Numbered from the stretch's first letter, positions 28,310 to 37,929 are shown. The stretch: 64,000 nucleotides of DNA from Shewanella sp. UCD-KL12 (GCF_001957125.1 NZ_MPHJ01000001.1:280831-344830), one strand, 5' to 3'. The notes: generated by a model not told the origin, from the letters alone. Made by a program: numbers and translations.

Positions 28310-28621
28310 TTCCAAATCCTTTGAGTTTTTGTCATTCCCCTATGCTGCTCTATTTTTATATAAAGCACTGCCAGCACTTTAAAAGGGGATTCCTTTGGTT
28401 TTGTCGCTGACGGCGATATTATCAATTGTTTTTGGTTGGTTTTCTAGCTTTGATGTGAGTGTATGTGGTTTTTTTATGGTCTATATGTAAGTGATAAGTA
28501 ATGAGCTGGGGAGGGGGACTCTGTTTAGCTGTTTATTCACGCTAATTAGTTTAGAACAAAAACACTCAAAAAAAAGCACGCGTTGAGCGTGCTTTTTTGT
28601 TTTAGATTGATGGAGTTGGTG
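28310..28621 (-). other. Intergenic region between phosphoketolase and the OmpA-like gene
   Basis: 312 bp holding the phosphoketolase terminator at the right (28570-28598) and the promoter region of the OmpA-like gene at the left. No gene, RNA or operator was recognised. Confidence 0.5.
28570..28598 (-). terminator. Terminator after phosphoketolase
   Basis: AAAAAAGCACGC / GCGTGCTTTTTT hairpin with a 5-base loop, 24 bp past the stop. Confidence 0.85.
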
Positions 28622-30988
28622 TTATCGAGTCCAAACCCAGTTTTCTAAGCTGATAGGATCAACGCCGTTAGCCTTAATATAATTTCTGTGCTCAACTAAT
28701 CGCTGTAGCATATCGGTAGTAATTGAAACATGCTGAGTCTCATCTATTACACCTTGCTGGAATAGTTTATAAGCCATGTCGATCACTAAATGGTAGCGAG
28801 AGGTACCATTACGCACGCCCATATCAAATGGTGTTGTGGTTGAACCTTCCTCTTCGTAACCTTTAATTCTAAAGCGATCACTACCTTTATAATCAAAGAC
28901 TAACTTTTTGATCGTGTTAGGGTAACCATGGTAGTTGAAGATAACGCCTTTATTTTCGGTGAAGATCTCATCCATCAACCAAGGCTTGCTTTGGAAGTCT
29001 AAGCTACCTAAGCCACTGCTAGTCAGTTCTGTGACACTCACAAAACGGATGCGAACTCTTGGTAGTAACTCTCTGATAACCACTAGCGCCGCCATCGCTT
29101 CTTGTGTGACATAATCACCACAACCAACAAGTACAACATCTGGGTTGTCATCGGATGCAAAGTCCCAAACCATAACACCATCTTTTGCTTGTTTGCGGGC
29201 TTCATCAAGGGTAAGCCACTGAGGCAGATCCTTCTTACCTGCAACTATAATGTTAAGTTTATCGCGGTCTTCATATGCACGCTCTGTATAAACTAAGGTG
29301 CTGTTACCATCGGCTGGAAGGTAAGCTGAAATAATCTTAGGGTGCTTCTCTAGCATTGCGCCCAAGAAAGATGGGTTCTGATGCGAGTAGCCGTTATGAT
29401 CTTGGCGCTCTAACAGAGATGATAGGACGACATTACATGACGGTACGGGCTTGCGGAAGTGCACCCCTTGGCTCGCATAGACATATTTACAGTATTGGTC
29501 AGCCATTGATGACACAACTTGTGAGAAAGCCTCATAAGTTGGGAACATGGCATGACGACCTGTAACTGTGTAACCATGCATCATGCCAAATAATAGGTTT
29601 TCAGATAGCAGCTCGATGACACGGCCGTCACGAGCCATATCTTGATCCCACTCTTCAATTGGCCATTGCCAAGCACGATCTGTCTCTTCAAATACGGCTT
29701 GAAGCTGGTTTGAGTAGGTTTCATCTGGGCTAAAGATACGTAGATTACGTTGTTCGCGGTTAAGCTTCATCGCATCGCGCATCCACTCGCCCATCTTGTA
29801 CATAGATAATCCACGAGCACCGCGAGGTGTTTCAGGACCATAAGCGAGCTTTTGTAAGTCTGGTTGCTCTAGAGCTCGAACGACTTCACCGCCATAACTA
29901 AGGTGTTGCTGACCGCAAGTAAGCTCTTTAGGTGGTAGAAGTGATTGGATCTCTTCATCAAATATAAGCTCACCTTTATCGTTGATCTGATAAAGCTCGT
30001 TGAATTTGTAACTTGCTAACCAGCTATCAAGCGCATCAAGGTGGCCTTTGTCAGTAGCACACTTGTTGACAATAACCTGGTGAGACTCACAGTTACCTTC
30101 GAGTTTCTTACCATTATATGTAGTTGTTCCAGTCCAGCCTTTAGCAGTACGCATTAGGATAACTGGCCAGCGAGGTCTGACGACATCTTCACCGCTTCTG
30201 GCTCTTGTTTGGATCTCTTTGATCATCTCATAGGACAGATCCATGGCATTCGCCATCTGAACGTAGATATCCTCTTCAAGTTCATCATCGACAATGATTG
30301 GATGGTAGCCTAGGCCGCGAAACTCAAGGTCTAATTCTTCATGGCTCATACGTCCCATTCGAGTAGGACCTGAAATTTTATAACCATTGATATGTACGAT
30401 AGGGAGTACTGCACCATTGGTTGCAGGGTCTACTAAACGGTTTGCATACCAAGATGCCGCTAAAGGTCCGGTTTCTGACTCTCCGTCACCGACTAAGCAA
30501 GCTGCAATAAGATCTGGGTTATCTAATACGGCTCCCCATGCAACTGATAATGAATAACCTAGCTCACCACCTTCTAGAATTTGTCCAGGGGCTTCAGGGT
30601 TTGCATGTGAAGGGTAACCATATGCTGCTGAAAACTTCTGACAGATATCTGTGATCCCATCTTCATTGTACGGAATGATATCTGGATAGTAATGGCTCAG
30701 TGAGCCTTCCATAAATAGGTTTGCTTGAACAGCTGGGAAACCGTGACCTGGGCCGACCAGATATACAAATGAGCGTTGGTTTTTGACGATTAGGCGGTTG
30801 ACGTTAGCATAAACAAAGTTGATACCGGGGCAAGTTCCCCAGTGACCTAATAGACGTGGCTTAATATCTTGATGTGAAAGCGGACGTTTATGTAGCACGT
30901 TTTGCTTTAAGTAAATTTGTGAAGTCGCCAGAAAGTTGGTGGCTCTTACAAACTTCTTTAGTGCGCTGATCTCTTGCTGTTGTGACAT
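28622..30988 (-). CDS. xfp: Xylulose-5-phosphate / fructose-6-phosphate phosphoketolase
   Basis: A thiamine-diphosphate enzyme that splits xylulose 5-phosphate or fructose 6-phosphate with phosphate to give acetyl phosphate. The start 30988 (MSQQQEISALKKFVRATNFL) is preferred over ATG 31000 because TGGGG lies just upstream of it. The 788 residues match the ~790-residue family. Typical blocks: LLGHWGTCPGINFVYAN, GPGHGFPAVQANLFMEGS, CLVGDGESETGPLAASWY, HINGYKISGPTRMGRM, FSPDETYSNQLQAVFEET, GVHFRKPVPSCNVVLSSL. It shares a divergent promoter region with the symporter gene at 31416, where a CRP site lies. Confidence 0.95.
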   Translation of the reverse strand: MSQQQEISALKKFVRATNFLATSQIYLKQNVLHKRPLSHQDIKPRLLGHWGTCPGINFVYANVNRLIVKNQRSFVYLVGPGHGFPAVQANLFMEGSLSHYYPDIIPYNEDGITDICQKFSAAYGYPSHANPEAPGQILEGGELGYSLSVAWGAVLDNPDLIAACLVGDGESETGPLAASWYANRLVDPATNGAVLPIVHINGYKISGPTRMGRMSHEELDLEFRGLGYHPIIVDDELEEDIYVQMANAMDLSYEMIKEIQTRARSGEDVVRPRWPVILMRTAKGWTGTTTYNGKKLEGNCESHQVIVNKCATDKGHLDALDSWLASYKFNELYQINDKGELIFDEEIQSLLPPKELTCGQQHLSYGGEVVRALEQPDLQKLAYGPETPRGARGLSMYKMGEWMRDAMKLNREQRNLRIFSPDETYSNQLQAVFEETDRAWQWPIEEWDQDMARDGRVIELLSENLLFGMMHGYTVTGRHAMFPTYEAFSQVVSSMADQYCKYVYASQGVHFRKPVPSCNVVLSSLLERQDHNGYSHQNPSFLGAMLEKHPKIISAYLPADGNSTLVYTERAYEDRDKLNIIVAGKKDLPQWLTLDEARKQAKDGVMVWDFASDDNPDVVLVGCGDYVTQEAMAALVVIRELLPRVRIRFVSVTELTSSGLGSLDFQSKPWLMDEIFTENKGVIFNYHGYPNTIKKLVFDYKGSDRFRIKGYEEEGSTTTPFDMGVRNGTSRYHLVIDMAYKLFQQGVIDETQHVSITTDMLQRLVEHRNYIKANGVDPISLENWVWTR

Positions 30989-31000
30989 AAATAACCCCAT

Positions 31001-31415
31001 TTATAGTTAGCAAAAAGTTAATCAAAGCTGATGTGAAATACTATATTTGTAATTTTATTACAAAAATGTGTTCTATATCTTAGTTTTGTAAAGTCATAAC
31101 ATCTCAATTTTGTTGCGGTCACTAGGTGAAATAGTTGTTGAATCAGTTGCTACCGTAACTTAGTTTTGTTTTTAGGTGTGATTGCAGTGTTATGTAAATG
31201 ATTAATTGTGATCTGGCTCACATGGGTTGTTTTTAATGGTATGCTATTTTGCCGCAGCGAAAATTGGTGAGCGTGATGTAATAAATTCACGAAAGGAAAA
31301 TTCTAAAAGAAAAATTCACCATTTTTATCGAACAGATGGAAGGAACTTAAACAAGACAGTTTTGCTTAGAGGCTAATAACCACTTCGCCACTGTCATGGG
31401 GATAGATATAAAAAT
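31001..31415. other. Divergent promoter region between xfp and agcS
   Basis: 415 bp with a consensus CRP site at 31207-31222. The symporter side has a leader of about 170 bp with possible local pairing (GTGAGCGTGA / AATTCACG around 31268-31294, and AATTCACC around 31314). I looked for a glycine riboswitch there and did not find its conserved core. Confidence 0.5.
31207..31222 (+). promoter_or_regulatory. Consensus CRP-binding site
   Basis: TGTGATCTGGCTCACA matches the CRP consensus TGTGA-N6-TCACA at all ten core bases. It lies about 220 bp before the phosphoketolase start and about 195 bp before the symporter start, in their shared upstream region. Confidence 0.75.
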
Positions 31416-32855
31416 ATGTTTGAATCTTTTGTAAGTACCATTGAGTTGGTGATTAACAAGTTAAATGGCTTACTGTGGGGCAGCGTACTTATGTATGTAC
31501 TTGTCGCTGCAGGTGTCTTCTTTACACTACGTTTAGCCTTTATTCAGTTCCGCCTATTTGGCCATGGCGCCAAGCTTGTCATCCAAGGCCGAGAGAAAGT
31601 TGATGGTATCTCATCATTTCAAGTTTTCTGTACCTCTATGGCTGCACGAGTCGGCACAGGTAACATGGCCGGTGTCGCAGTAGCGATTACTGTCGGTGGT
31701 GCTGGCGCAATCTTCTGGATGTGGCTCATTGCACTTCTTGGTATGGCGACAGCTTTTGTTGAATCAACACTGGCTCAAGTTTATAAAGTAAAAGACAGTG
31801 AAGGCCAATACCGTGGTGGCCCAGCTTACTATATGGAGCAAGGGCTAGGTAAACGCTGGATGGGGGTTATCTTCTCTATTCTGCTTATCATAGCTTTTGG
31901 TTTTGCATTTAATGCAGCCCAAGCTAATACCATGACTGATGCGCTTAACAATGCATTTGGTTTCGATAAGACGATTGTCGGTCTCGTTATCATGCTCGCT
32001 TCTGCTTATATCATCTGTGGTGGTTTAAAGAAGGTGGCTCGTGCTTCTGAGCTGATTGTTCCTGTAATGGCTGTAGCCTACCTTGCTATTGCAATGGTGG
32101 TATTGGTCATCAATATCGATCAAGTCCCAGCAGCGCTTAGCTTAATAGTTAAGAGTGCGTTTGGTTGGGAAGAAGCTGCAGGTGGCGCAATGGGCGCTAT
32201 GATGGCTGGTATCGCTCGTGGACTATTCTCGAATGAAGCTGGTATGGGTAGTGCTGCAAATATTGCTGCCTCTGCGACACCAAATCCTAACCACCCAGCC
32301 TCGCAAGGTTTTGTGCAGATGATAGGTGTATTTGTTGATACCTTAGTGATCTGTAGTGCATCCGCTGCAATTATCTTGCTTTCTGGTGTATTAGATAACC
32401 CAGGCGAACAAGGTGGTATTGGTCTTTTACAGTTGGCACTGACTAACGAACTAGGTGGCTGGGCTGCATACTTTATTGCTTTTGCTATTATCCTATTCTG
32501 CTTCTCTTCAATTATTGCTAACTATAGCTATGCTGAAAGCAACATCATGTTCTTAACCAAGAGCAAGAAAGTGTTGTTCATTTTCCGTGGTCTAGTTTTA
32601 GCCATGGTTATGGCAGGTTCAGTGGCTTCACTTCAGCTTGTCTGGAACTTTGCCGATGTATCCATGGGGCTTATGGCTCTTGTGAACATTGCAGCAATCA
32701 CCATGCTGTCGAAAGTGGCATTTGCAGTCATTAAAGATTATGAAAAGCAGATGAAGCAAGGAAAGACGCCAACATTCGACCCGAAACAATTTCCTGAAAT
32801 TGAAGGTGTTGAGCAAGGTGAATGGTCAACGGCTAAAATGGCTGACAAGGCATAA
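31416..32855 (+). CDS. Sodium:alanine/glycine symporter (AgcS family)
   Basis: Inner-membrane Na+-coupled uptake of alanine or glycine. The 479 residues and about 10-11 hydrophobic segments match the alanine-or-glycine:cation symporter family. Motifs: the segment SFQVFCTSMAARVGTGNMAG (about 67-86), the FWMWLIALLGMATAFVES region, YRGGPAYYMEQGLG, and GLFSNEAGMGSAANIAASA (about 270-288). Substrate choice cannot be read from sequence alone. Monocistronic, closed by a terminator at 32897-32927. Confidence 0.92.
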   Translation: MFESFVSTIELVINKLNGLLWGSVLMYVLVAAGVFFTLRLAFIQFRLFGHGAKLVIQGREKVDGISSFQVFCTSMAARVGTGNMAGVAVAITVGGAGAIFWMWLIALLGMATAFVESTLAQVYKVKDSEGQYRGGPAYYMEQGLGKRWMGVIFSILLIIAFGFAFNAAQANTMTDALNNAFGFDKTIVGLVIMLASAYIICGGLKKVARASELIVPVMAVAYLAIAMVVLVINIDQVPAALSLIVKSAFGWEEAAGGAMGAMMAGIARGLFSNEAGMGSAANIAASATPNPNHPASQGFVQMIGVFVDTLVICSASAAIILLSGVLDNPGEQGGIGLLQLALTNELGGWAAYFIAFAIILFCFSSIIANYSYAESNIMFLTKSKKVLFIFRGLVLAMVMAGSVASLQLVWNFADVSMGLMALVNIAAITMLSKVAFAVIKDYEKQMKQGKTPTFDPKQFPEIEGVEQGEWSTAKMADKA

Positions 32856-32896
32856 CTATTCTTGAACTGATTCGATAAATTGAATTAGCTTTATCT

Positions 32897-32927
32897 AAAA
32901 AACCACGCTAAATAGCGTGGTTTTTTT
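32897..32927 (+). terminator. Terminator after the AgcS symporter gene
   Basis: AAAACCACGCTA / TAGCGTGGTTTT hairpin and a seven-T run, 42 bp past the stop. Confidence 0.85.
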
Positions 32928-32977
32928 ATGTTGGGATCAGTATGATAACCAGCAATAAAGTTCAATGAGGATTAGTG

Positions 32978-33754
32978 ATGTTAGTTTTAGTTTCACCAGC
33001 AAAAACATTAGATTATGACAACCCTGCAGGAACAACTGAATATACGTTGCCAAAGCTTGTCGAGCATAGCGCCAAGTTGATTGAGGAGTGTCGTAAGCTG
33101 ACACCTGCCCAAATAGCCTCTTTAATGAAGGTGAGTGATAAGATTGCAGGGCTAAATGCTGCACGCTTTGAGTCTTGGTCGCCGACATTTACTACTGATA
33201 ACGCTAAGCAAGCACTCTACGCCTTTCGTGGCGATGTATATACCGGATTAGATGCTGATAGTTTGAGCCCTGAAGGCATCGCCAGTGCTCAGAAGCAGTT
33301 GCGTATTCTGTCTGGCTTATATGGGCTTCTTAAGCCATTGGACTTAATGCAGCCATATCGTTTAGAGATGGGGACTCGCCTAGCCAATAAGCAAGGCACT
33401 AATCTTTATCAATTCTGGGGTAACACAGTTACTGATGAGGTTAACTTAGCGCTTGAAGAGCAGGGCGACGATATTCTTATCAACCTCGCATCAAATGAGT
33501 ATTTTAAAGCGGTTAAGCCTAAATTGGTTAAAGGGACTGTGATAACGCCTGTTTTTAAGGACCGTAAAAATGGTCAATATAAGGTGATTAGTTTCTTTGC
33601 TAAGAAAGCTCGCGGCATGATGGTGCGTTATATTCTCGATAATAATGTCAGTAGTCTCGATGAATTGATCAAGTTCGATACTGCTGGATATCATTATTGT
33701 GAAGCTGAATCGACGCAACTTTCACCTGTTTTTCTACGCGAAGAACAGTTATAG
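32978..33754 (+). CDS. yaaA: Peroxide stress protein YaaA (DUF328)
   Basis: In E. coli YaaA lowers intracellular free iron during hydrogen peroxide stress and binds DNA. The start ATG 32978 ([16 protein letters not shown]) has GAGG seven bases before it; a GTG at 32975 is adjacent. The 258 residues match the family. Blocks: [12 protein letters not shown] at the start, [41 protein letters not shown] and [12 protein letters not shown]. Single gene. Confidence 0.94.
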   Translation: MLVLVSPAKTLDYDNPAGTTEYTLPKLVEHSAKLIEECRKLTPAQIASLMKVSDKIAGLNAARFESWSPTFTTDNAKQALYAFRGDVYTGLDADSLSPEGIASAQKQLRILSGLYGLLKPLDLMQPYRLEMGTRLANKQGTNLYQFWGNTVTDEVNLALEEQGDDILINLASNEYFKAVKPKLVKGTVITPVFKDRKNGQYKVISFFAKKARGMMVRYILDNNVSSLDELIKFDTAGYHYCEAESTQLSPVFLREEQL

Positions 33755-34255
33755 GCTTAGCCTTTGAATGAAGGCTAGTGGCATTTTGTTTGGTTACACG
33801 TAACTGGTTGGGTATTTGGTGGTTTGCTGAGTACCATAGCCAAGTTGTAATCAAACGCCTGTCCGGCGAGAGAGGGGGACTTGCCTGCTAGCAAATTCAG
33901 TATCTCTTTTAGGCTCGGTTTCATTGGGCTGAATTCATATTTGGTTTTATGTCGAATGCCAAAAACCTAAAGTTATCTATCACCTGCAGTGGGTGCTGTA
34001 TAAGGATATACGAATGTCGTGAAGGCATGGATGCCTATAAACGAGCTTAAGTGTAAACACTTCTGCGACACGCTGGCTCTTGATTTCATAAGAGTCCATC
34101 CATGGGCGCTCTGCGGTTTCAAATAACCTCCATGTTTAACTGCCAGTTCGACATCCTGTCTCTCGTTCGAAGAGTATCACGTTGTGATACCTCACCCTGA
34201 AACCGAAGGTCACAGCAGCGTTCACACCAGAGTATTTACCTCTTCGATTTGAGTC
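33755..34255. other. Non-coding, repeat-like region left of an AT-rich orphan gene
   Basis: 500 bp with no credible frame. It contains several small inverted repeats, for example GCATGGATGC at 34026 and GTATCAC-GTT-GTGATAC at 34174-34190. Its compact, structured, non-coding look resembles interspersed intergenic repeat units seen in Shewanella genomes; that origin is inferred, not shown here. Confidence 0.45.
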
Positions 34256-34855
34256 TTACTCACTTTTGGACAAAAGCGAGCTGAAGCTCCTTAGCTTTAT
34301 TAGCAACTTAAGAGCTTGGTGATTTTCTTTTTCGATTTCTTCTAACGCAATTATTAACATAGTATCTAATTGCTTTAAATATGGAAGAAGTTCCATGTTA
34401 TAAATCTCTACCTCTGTTTCGGCTTTGATCATTCTACGAAGAACAAAAGTTTCTGACATAAGAAATTGGATTCTATTTTTTAGTATTTCGATTTGCTTAA
34501 GTGAATCCCAAAGCTCAAGTGATTTTTCGCAATCTAGTGAGGACGTTATGATTAATAAATCACTTGATGGCGCAAAAAATTCATTAAGGGGGTTAAGAGT
34601 AAATTTCGGTAGTTTAGATAACTCATTATTAACTACGCCAATGTTATATTTAGCTACTTCAATATTTTTTTTAATGTTACCTTCAATTTGAAGTAACACC
34701 ATTTTATTTTTTTCTTTTTGATCAATTACTCTAGTAATGCGATACCAAAAAATTGTTCCCAAAGCACCAATAGCTATACCTATAACTTCTTTCTTACCCA
34801 GAAATTCTACGATAGAAATCAGTAAATCATTTATACTTTTTAAAATCTCCATCAT
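34256..34855 (-). CDS. Hypothetical membrane-anchored protein (AT-rich orphan)
   Basis: A 199-residue protein starting at ATG 34855, with GGTAAGGGA just upstream; a TTG start at 34876 is also possible. The N-terminus has one clear membrane span (about residues 25-43, VIGIAIGALGTIFWYRI) after a short amphipathic stretch; the rest is a mostly helical, charged cytoplasmic domain (VLLQIEGNIKKNIEVAKYNI; LKQIEILKNRIQFLMSETF). Codon use is more AT-rich than in the neighbours, and the gene sits between two repeat-like non-coding stretches, which suggests horizontal arrival. Such single-span helical proteins occur in phage-defence and island cargo, but no family is recognised and no function is assigned. 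Confidence 0.6.
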   Translation of the reverse strand: MMEILKSINDLLISIVEFLGKKEVIGIAIGALGTIFWYRITRVIDQKEKNKMVLLQIEGNIKKNIEVAKYNIGVVNNELSKLPKFTLNPLNEFFAPSSDLLIITSSLDCEKSLELWDSLKQIEILKNRIQFLMSETFVLRRMIKAETEVEIYNMELLPYLKQLDTMLIIALEEIEKENHQALKLLIKLRSFSSLLSKSE

Positions 34856-34876
34856 TTCCCTTACCTGAAAATCCAA

Positions 34877-35441
34877 GTTGAAGCTAGCATTTGTATAGTG
34901 TCCATGCGCGTATAATAAACCTATTATTTAAGCCTTGCTAAAGCAAAGTTATTGATTCATAAGTACTATATCAGAGTGGTGTTGAATAAACTATTTTGAG
35001 AAATTGGAAAGCGAGCATTGATATTAATCTCTTATCTAAAGTCAGCAATTTGAGTCGCCTGTAACTTATTAAGGGGCTGAAGTTCGTTAGCAAATTTAAC
35101 CTACCAGTTAGCAGTAAAGCCAAATCGAAGAGAAAACAACTAAGTGTAGATGCAGCTGCGAGCTTCCAAAACAGGGATGTTTTGGCAGAGCCCACAGGGA
35201 AGTGCTTGCGGCGTTTCGCAGAAGTATCTGCACATAAGCACGCGGCAAGCGGTAGATCACATTGAAGCTACGACCTCAAACACATAATCCAACATCAAAT
35301 TAGCCTGATGAATCAAAGGTAAAATGCCCCCAGCTTCATTCGAAGCAAAAAGGCCACTGTTACGATAAACAGTGGCCTTGTAGGTTACCAATATCAGGCT
35401 AAATCGAGGTAAACCTCGAATCAGCTGAAAAAGCTAATCAG
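34877..35441. other. Non-coding, repeat-like region right of the orphan gene
   Basis: 565 bp. The block around 35150-35270 (GCTTCCAAAACAGGGATG, then GCACGCGGCAAGCGG) is GC-richer than its surroundings and reads like a conserved intergenic repeat. I recall near-identical text from other marine Shewanella intergenic regions, but this cannot be confirmed here. The right end holds the peptidase terminator (35347-35379). The 74-codon minus-strand frame at 34971-35195 has no supporting signals. Confidence 0.45.
35347..35379 (-). terminator. Terminator after the M28 peptidase
   Basis: AAGGCCACTGTT / AACAGTGGCCTT forms a 12-bp stem followed on the minus strand by TTTTT. Confidence 0.8.
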
Positions 35442-36842
35442 CTATTTAGCTGCGATAGGTCGTAAATCAATTTCTGATTGTGCCATCAGGTACGCAAATT
35501 GGGCATAAGCCGCTACGTTTTGCATTAATGACTCAGGGTTTACCTTGTCTAAGGTGTCATTGGGTGTGTGGTGATAATCGAAGTAATCACGGCCATCTTG
35601 TCTCAGCGAGGCAACGGGGACGCCTTGCTTGGGTAACATAGAGACATCAGGGCCACCAGAGGCGGTATTTGTGCCCATTGCTACACCATTTGCGCTCATA
35701 GGTGCGCTAAGTGATAAAACATCCTTAAAAGCGTGCTCTGAGACTCGGTAATCTATTTGATAGATGAGGCCTGCACCGAAGTCAGACTCTGCGGCTATGT
35801 AGTGCTTGTCGAGTTCATTTTTATGGGCTTTGGCATACGTTTTACCACCTAGCAGGCCTAACTCTTCTGCAGCGTAAAGCACGACTCGAATAGTTCTGGC
35901 AGGTTTTTGTGGCAGATCTTGGATCAATTTGCCCGCAGCGGTAACAATACCTACGCCTGCACCGTCATCTAATGCGCCTGTGCCCTCATCCCATGAGTCT
36001 AAGTGTGCGCCAATTAGCACTATCTCATCTGGCTTAGTTGAGCCAGTGACCTCTGCAATGACATTGTAAGATGTTGTATAACCATGGCTCTGTGGTGACA
36101 TCTTAAGGTTTATGACCACATGTGAGTCACGCTTTAGCATCAAATTAAGTTGGTCTGCATCTGGGCTAGATAGCGCAGCAGCTGGGATCCTTTTAATATC
36201 CTTTTGATAGCGCATCGCGCCAGTATGGGCCATTCTGTCATGATCTGTGCCTATTGAGCGGATCACGATAGCTAGCGCCCCTTTACTCGCTGCCGTTACT
36301 GCACCACGAGAACGGCCTCCTACCGTTTTACCATAACCCTTACCCGTAGTATGACGCTCTGTCTTATGGTCAATAAAGGCTATCTTGCCTGTTAATGAAC
36401 CTTCTGGCGCCGCTTTAAGCGCTGTAAGGGTATCAAAGCGAACAATCGGCGCTGTGATGCCATCTGTTGGGGTTGCCACGCTACCGCCTAGAGCGGTGAT
36501 CACTAAGCCTTGAGGAAAGGGAGAAACCACGGTCGCTGTTGCATCACCTCGGTCCCATACAGGAACCTCTACTGGCTCCTTATAAACTTTATCGAATCCT
36601 AGGCTTTTGAGTTTATCTTCGGCCCATTTTACCGCAATCGGATCTTTGTCACTTCCAGCTAATCTTGGCCCAACTTCTACGGTGAGTGATTCGACAATCT
36701 CATAGGCAAGATTTGAGCTAAGTGCTGTTTGTTGCAATTGCTGTGCAGTGTGCAGATTTGAATCAGCTGTTTGTGTATTTTGGCAACCTAGCTGACTGCC
36801 AAAAAGCAGACCAATGAGCAGGGTGCGAAGTGTGTTTTTCAT
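35442..36842 (-). CDS. M28-family zinc peptidase, lipoprotein
   Basis: A secreted exopeptidase resembling carboxypeptidase Q / M28 aminopeptidases. The N-terminus is a lipoprotein signal (MKNTLRTLLIGLLFGSQLGC, lipid-attached Cys 20), so it is probably anchored in the outer membrane. A PA insert domain (about 130-250) precedes the catalytic domain. Zinc-site motifs in order are IGAHLDSWDEGTGALDDGAG (His, Asp), LYAAEELGLLGG (Glu-Glu), AAESDFGAG (Asp) and DYFDYHHTPNDTLD (His). All five expected metal ligands are present, so it should be active. The 466 residues match the family. A single gene, divergent from the ArsR regulator at 36978. Confidence 0.92.
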   Translation of the reverse strand: MKNTLRTLLIGLLFGSQLGCQNTQTADSNLHTAQQLQQTALSSNLAYEIVESLTVEVGPRLAGSDKDPIAVKWAEDKLKSLGFDKVYKEPVEVPVWDRGDATATVVSPFPQGLVITALGGSVATPTDGITAPIVRFDTLTALKAAPEGSLTGKIAFIDHKTERHTTGKGYGKTVGGRSRGAVTAASKGALAIVIRSIGTDHDRMAHTGAMRYQKDIKRIPAAALSSPDADQLNLMLKRDSHVVINLKMSPQSHGYTTSYNVIAEVTGSTKPDEIVLIGAHLDSWDEGTGALDDGAGVGIVTAAGKLIQDLPQKPARTIRVVLYAAEELGLLGGKTYAKAHKNELDKHYIAAESDFGAGLIYQIDYRVSEHAFKDVLSLSAPMSANGVAMGTNTASGGPDVSMLPKQGVPVASLRQDGRDYFDYHHTPNDTLDKVNPESLMQNVAAYAQFAYLMAQSEIDLRPIAAK

Positions 36843-36977
36843 AAGTTTCCTTTGTTTTTATTATGTATGTCCCACTTTTGAAAACAATCTAGCAAAAAGT
36901 GTGCTTTATGTCCCGACTATATCTGTAAGGCAACGCTATATTAGTGCCGGGGATTGTTTTAGGAGAAATTGTTCGTA

Positions 36978-37274
36978 ATGAATATTGAATTAATGCAGCA
37001 ACGGGCAGACCATGCCGTTGTGATGTTGAAGGCTTTAGCCAATGAACGCCGTCTCTTTATCCTGTGCTACCTTCTTGATGAAGGTGAGATGTGTGTGGGT
37101 GAGATGAACAAAAAGTTGGGGTTAAGTCAGTCTGCTTTATCTCAACATTTGGCTTGGCTTAGAAAAGATAATTTAGTTGAGACCCGCAAGGAAGCTCAAA
37201 CTGTATTTTACTCTTTAAAGAGTAAAGAAGTTTCAGAAATTATTAAGTTGCTGAATAACATCTACTGTCACTAG
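36978..37274 (+). CDS. ArsR-family transcription regulator, HlyU-like
   Basis: A 98-residue winged-helix regulator. The block LGLSQSALSQHLAWLRKD (recognition helix) and the following VETRKEAQTVFYSL strand closely match Vibrio HlyU. Cys 30 (RLFILC) and Cys 97 (NIYCH) align with the two redox-active cysteines of Vibrio cholerae HlyU (Cys 38 and Cys 104), which suggests thiol or reactive-sulfur sensing and not metal binding; Cys 39 is an extra. The start ATG 36978 has AGGAGA 11 bases upstream; a TTG at 36969 is closer to that site. The target genes are not evident in the window. It is divergent from the peptidase gene. Confidence 0.85.
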   Translation: MNIELMQQRADHAVVMLKALANERRLFILCYLLDEGEMCVGEMNKKLGLSQSALSQHLAWLRKDNLVETRKEAQTVFYSLKSKEVSEIIKLLNNIYCH

Positions 37275-37370
37275 TACTTTTCTAGTGGTGGCAGATTACA
37301 AGCTGGCAAAATGGTGTTCATTTTGTCAGTTTTTTTGTGCCTGTTATTTTCGTGACCAAATTTTAGATAT

Positions 37371-37398
37371 AAAAAAACCGGCATAAGCCGGTTTTTTT
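37371..37398. terminator. Bidirectional terminator between the HlyU-like gene and rpsT
   Basis: AAAAACCGGC / GCCGGTTTTT hairpin with long A and T flanks serves rpsT on the minus strand and probably also the regulator. Confidence 0.85.
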
Positions 37399-37416
37399 AA
37401 AGCATAAACTTAAAGA

Positions 37417-37683
37417 TTAAGCAGCAAGTGCTTTGATCTTAGTGTTTAGGCGAGACTTCTGACGAGCAGCTTTATTCTTGTGAATAAGGCCTTTAGTCGC
37501 CATACGGTCAACAATTGGTTGTGCAGCATTAAATGCTTCAGTAGCCGCTTTGTGATCGCCAGCATTAATTGCAGCGATAACTTTCTTTACGTATGAACGT
37601 AACATTGAACGACGGCTAGCGTTATGCTGACGACGTTTTTCAGATTGAAGCGCGCGCTTCTTTGCAGACTTGCTATTAGCCAA
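37417..37683 (-). CDS. rpsT: 30S ribosomal protein S20
   Basis: A small basic ribosomal protein that binds 16S rRNA. The 88 residues, the start [20 protein letters not shown] and the alanine/lysine-rich C-terminal helix are typical. GGAG lies upstream of the ATG at 37683. A single gene divergent from murJ, as in many gammaproteobacteria. Confidence 0.98.
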   Translation of the reverse strand: MANSKSAKKRALQSEKRRQHNASRRSMLRSYVKKVIAAINAGDHKAATEAFNAAQPIVDRMATKGLIHKNKAARQKSRLNTKIKALAA

Positions 37684-37929
37684 GGTGCAACTCCTAAATA
37701 GGGTTAGATATTTTAAAGGTCGGGAATATGCCCTTTTTTTGTCACTTTGTCAATGACAATGATTGAATCTTTATATTAAAAATAAATTAATCCAACCAGA
37801 CTTGGCTATCTTCAACCTAACTCGTGTAATATGGGCGCTAATTCTAGCAGCTATTGTTAGACGGTTACAGGGGGAAAATCAATTTTGAGACTACTCGCCT
37901 GAAGTTTATTACTCAGTTCAGGGGGTGTT

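Noticed and set aside
31230..31415. Glycine riboswitch before the AgcS symporter gene
   Set aside because: AgcS genes often have one, but the conserved aptamer cores are not visible in this leader.
34174..34190. Operator-like palindrome GTATCAC-GTT-GTGATAC
   Set aside because: It is perfect, but it lies in the repeat-like region far from any start codon; it is more likely part of the repeat structure.
34971..35195. 74-codon minus-strand ORF
   Set aside because: No start signal, no domain, and it overlaps repeat-like DNA with low-complexity translation.
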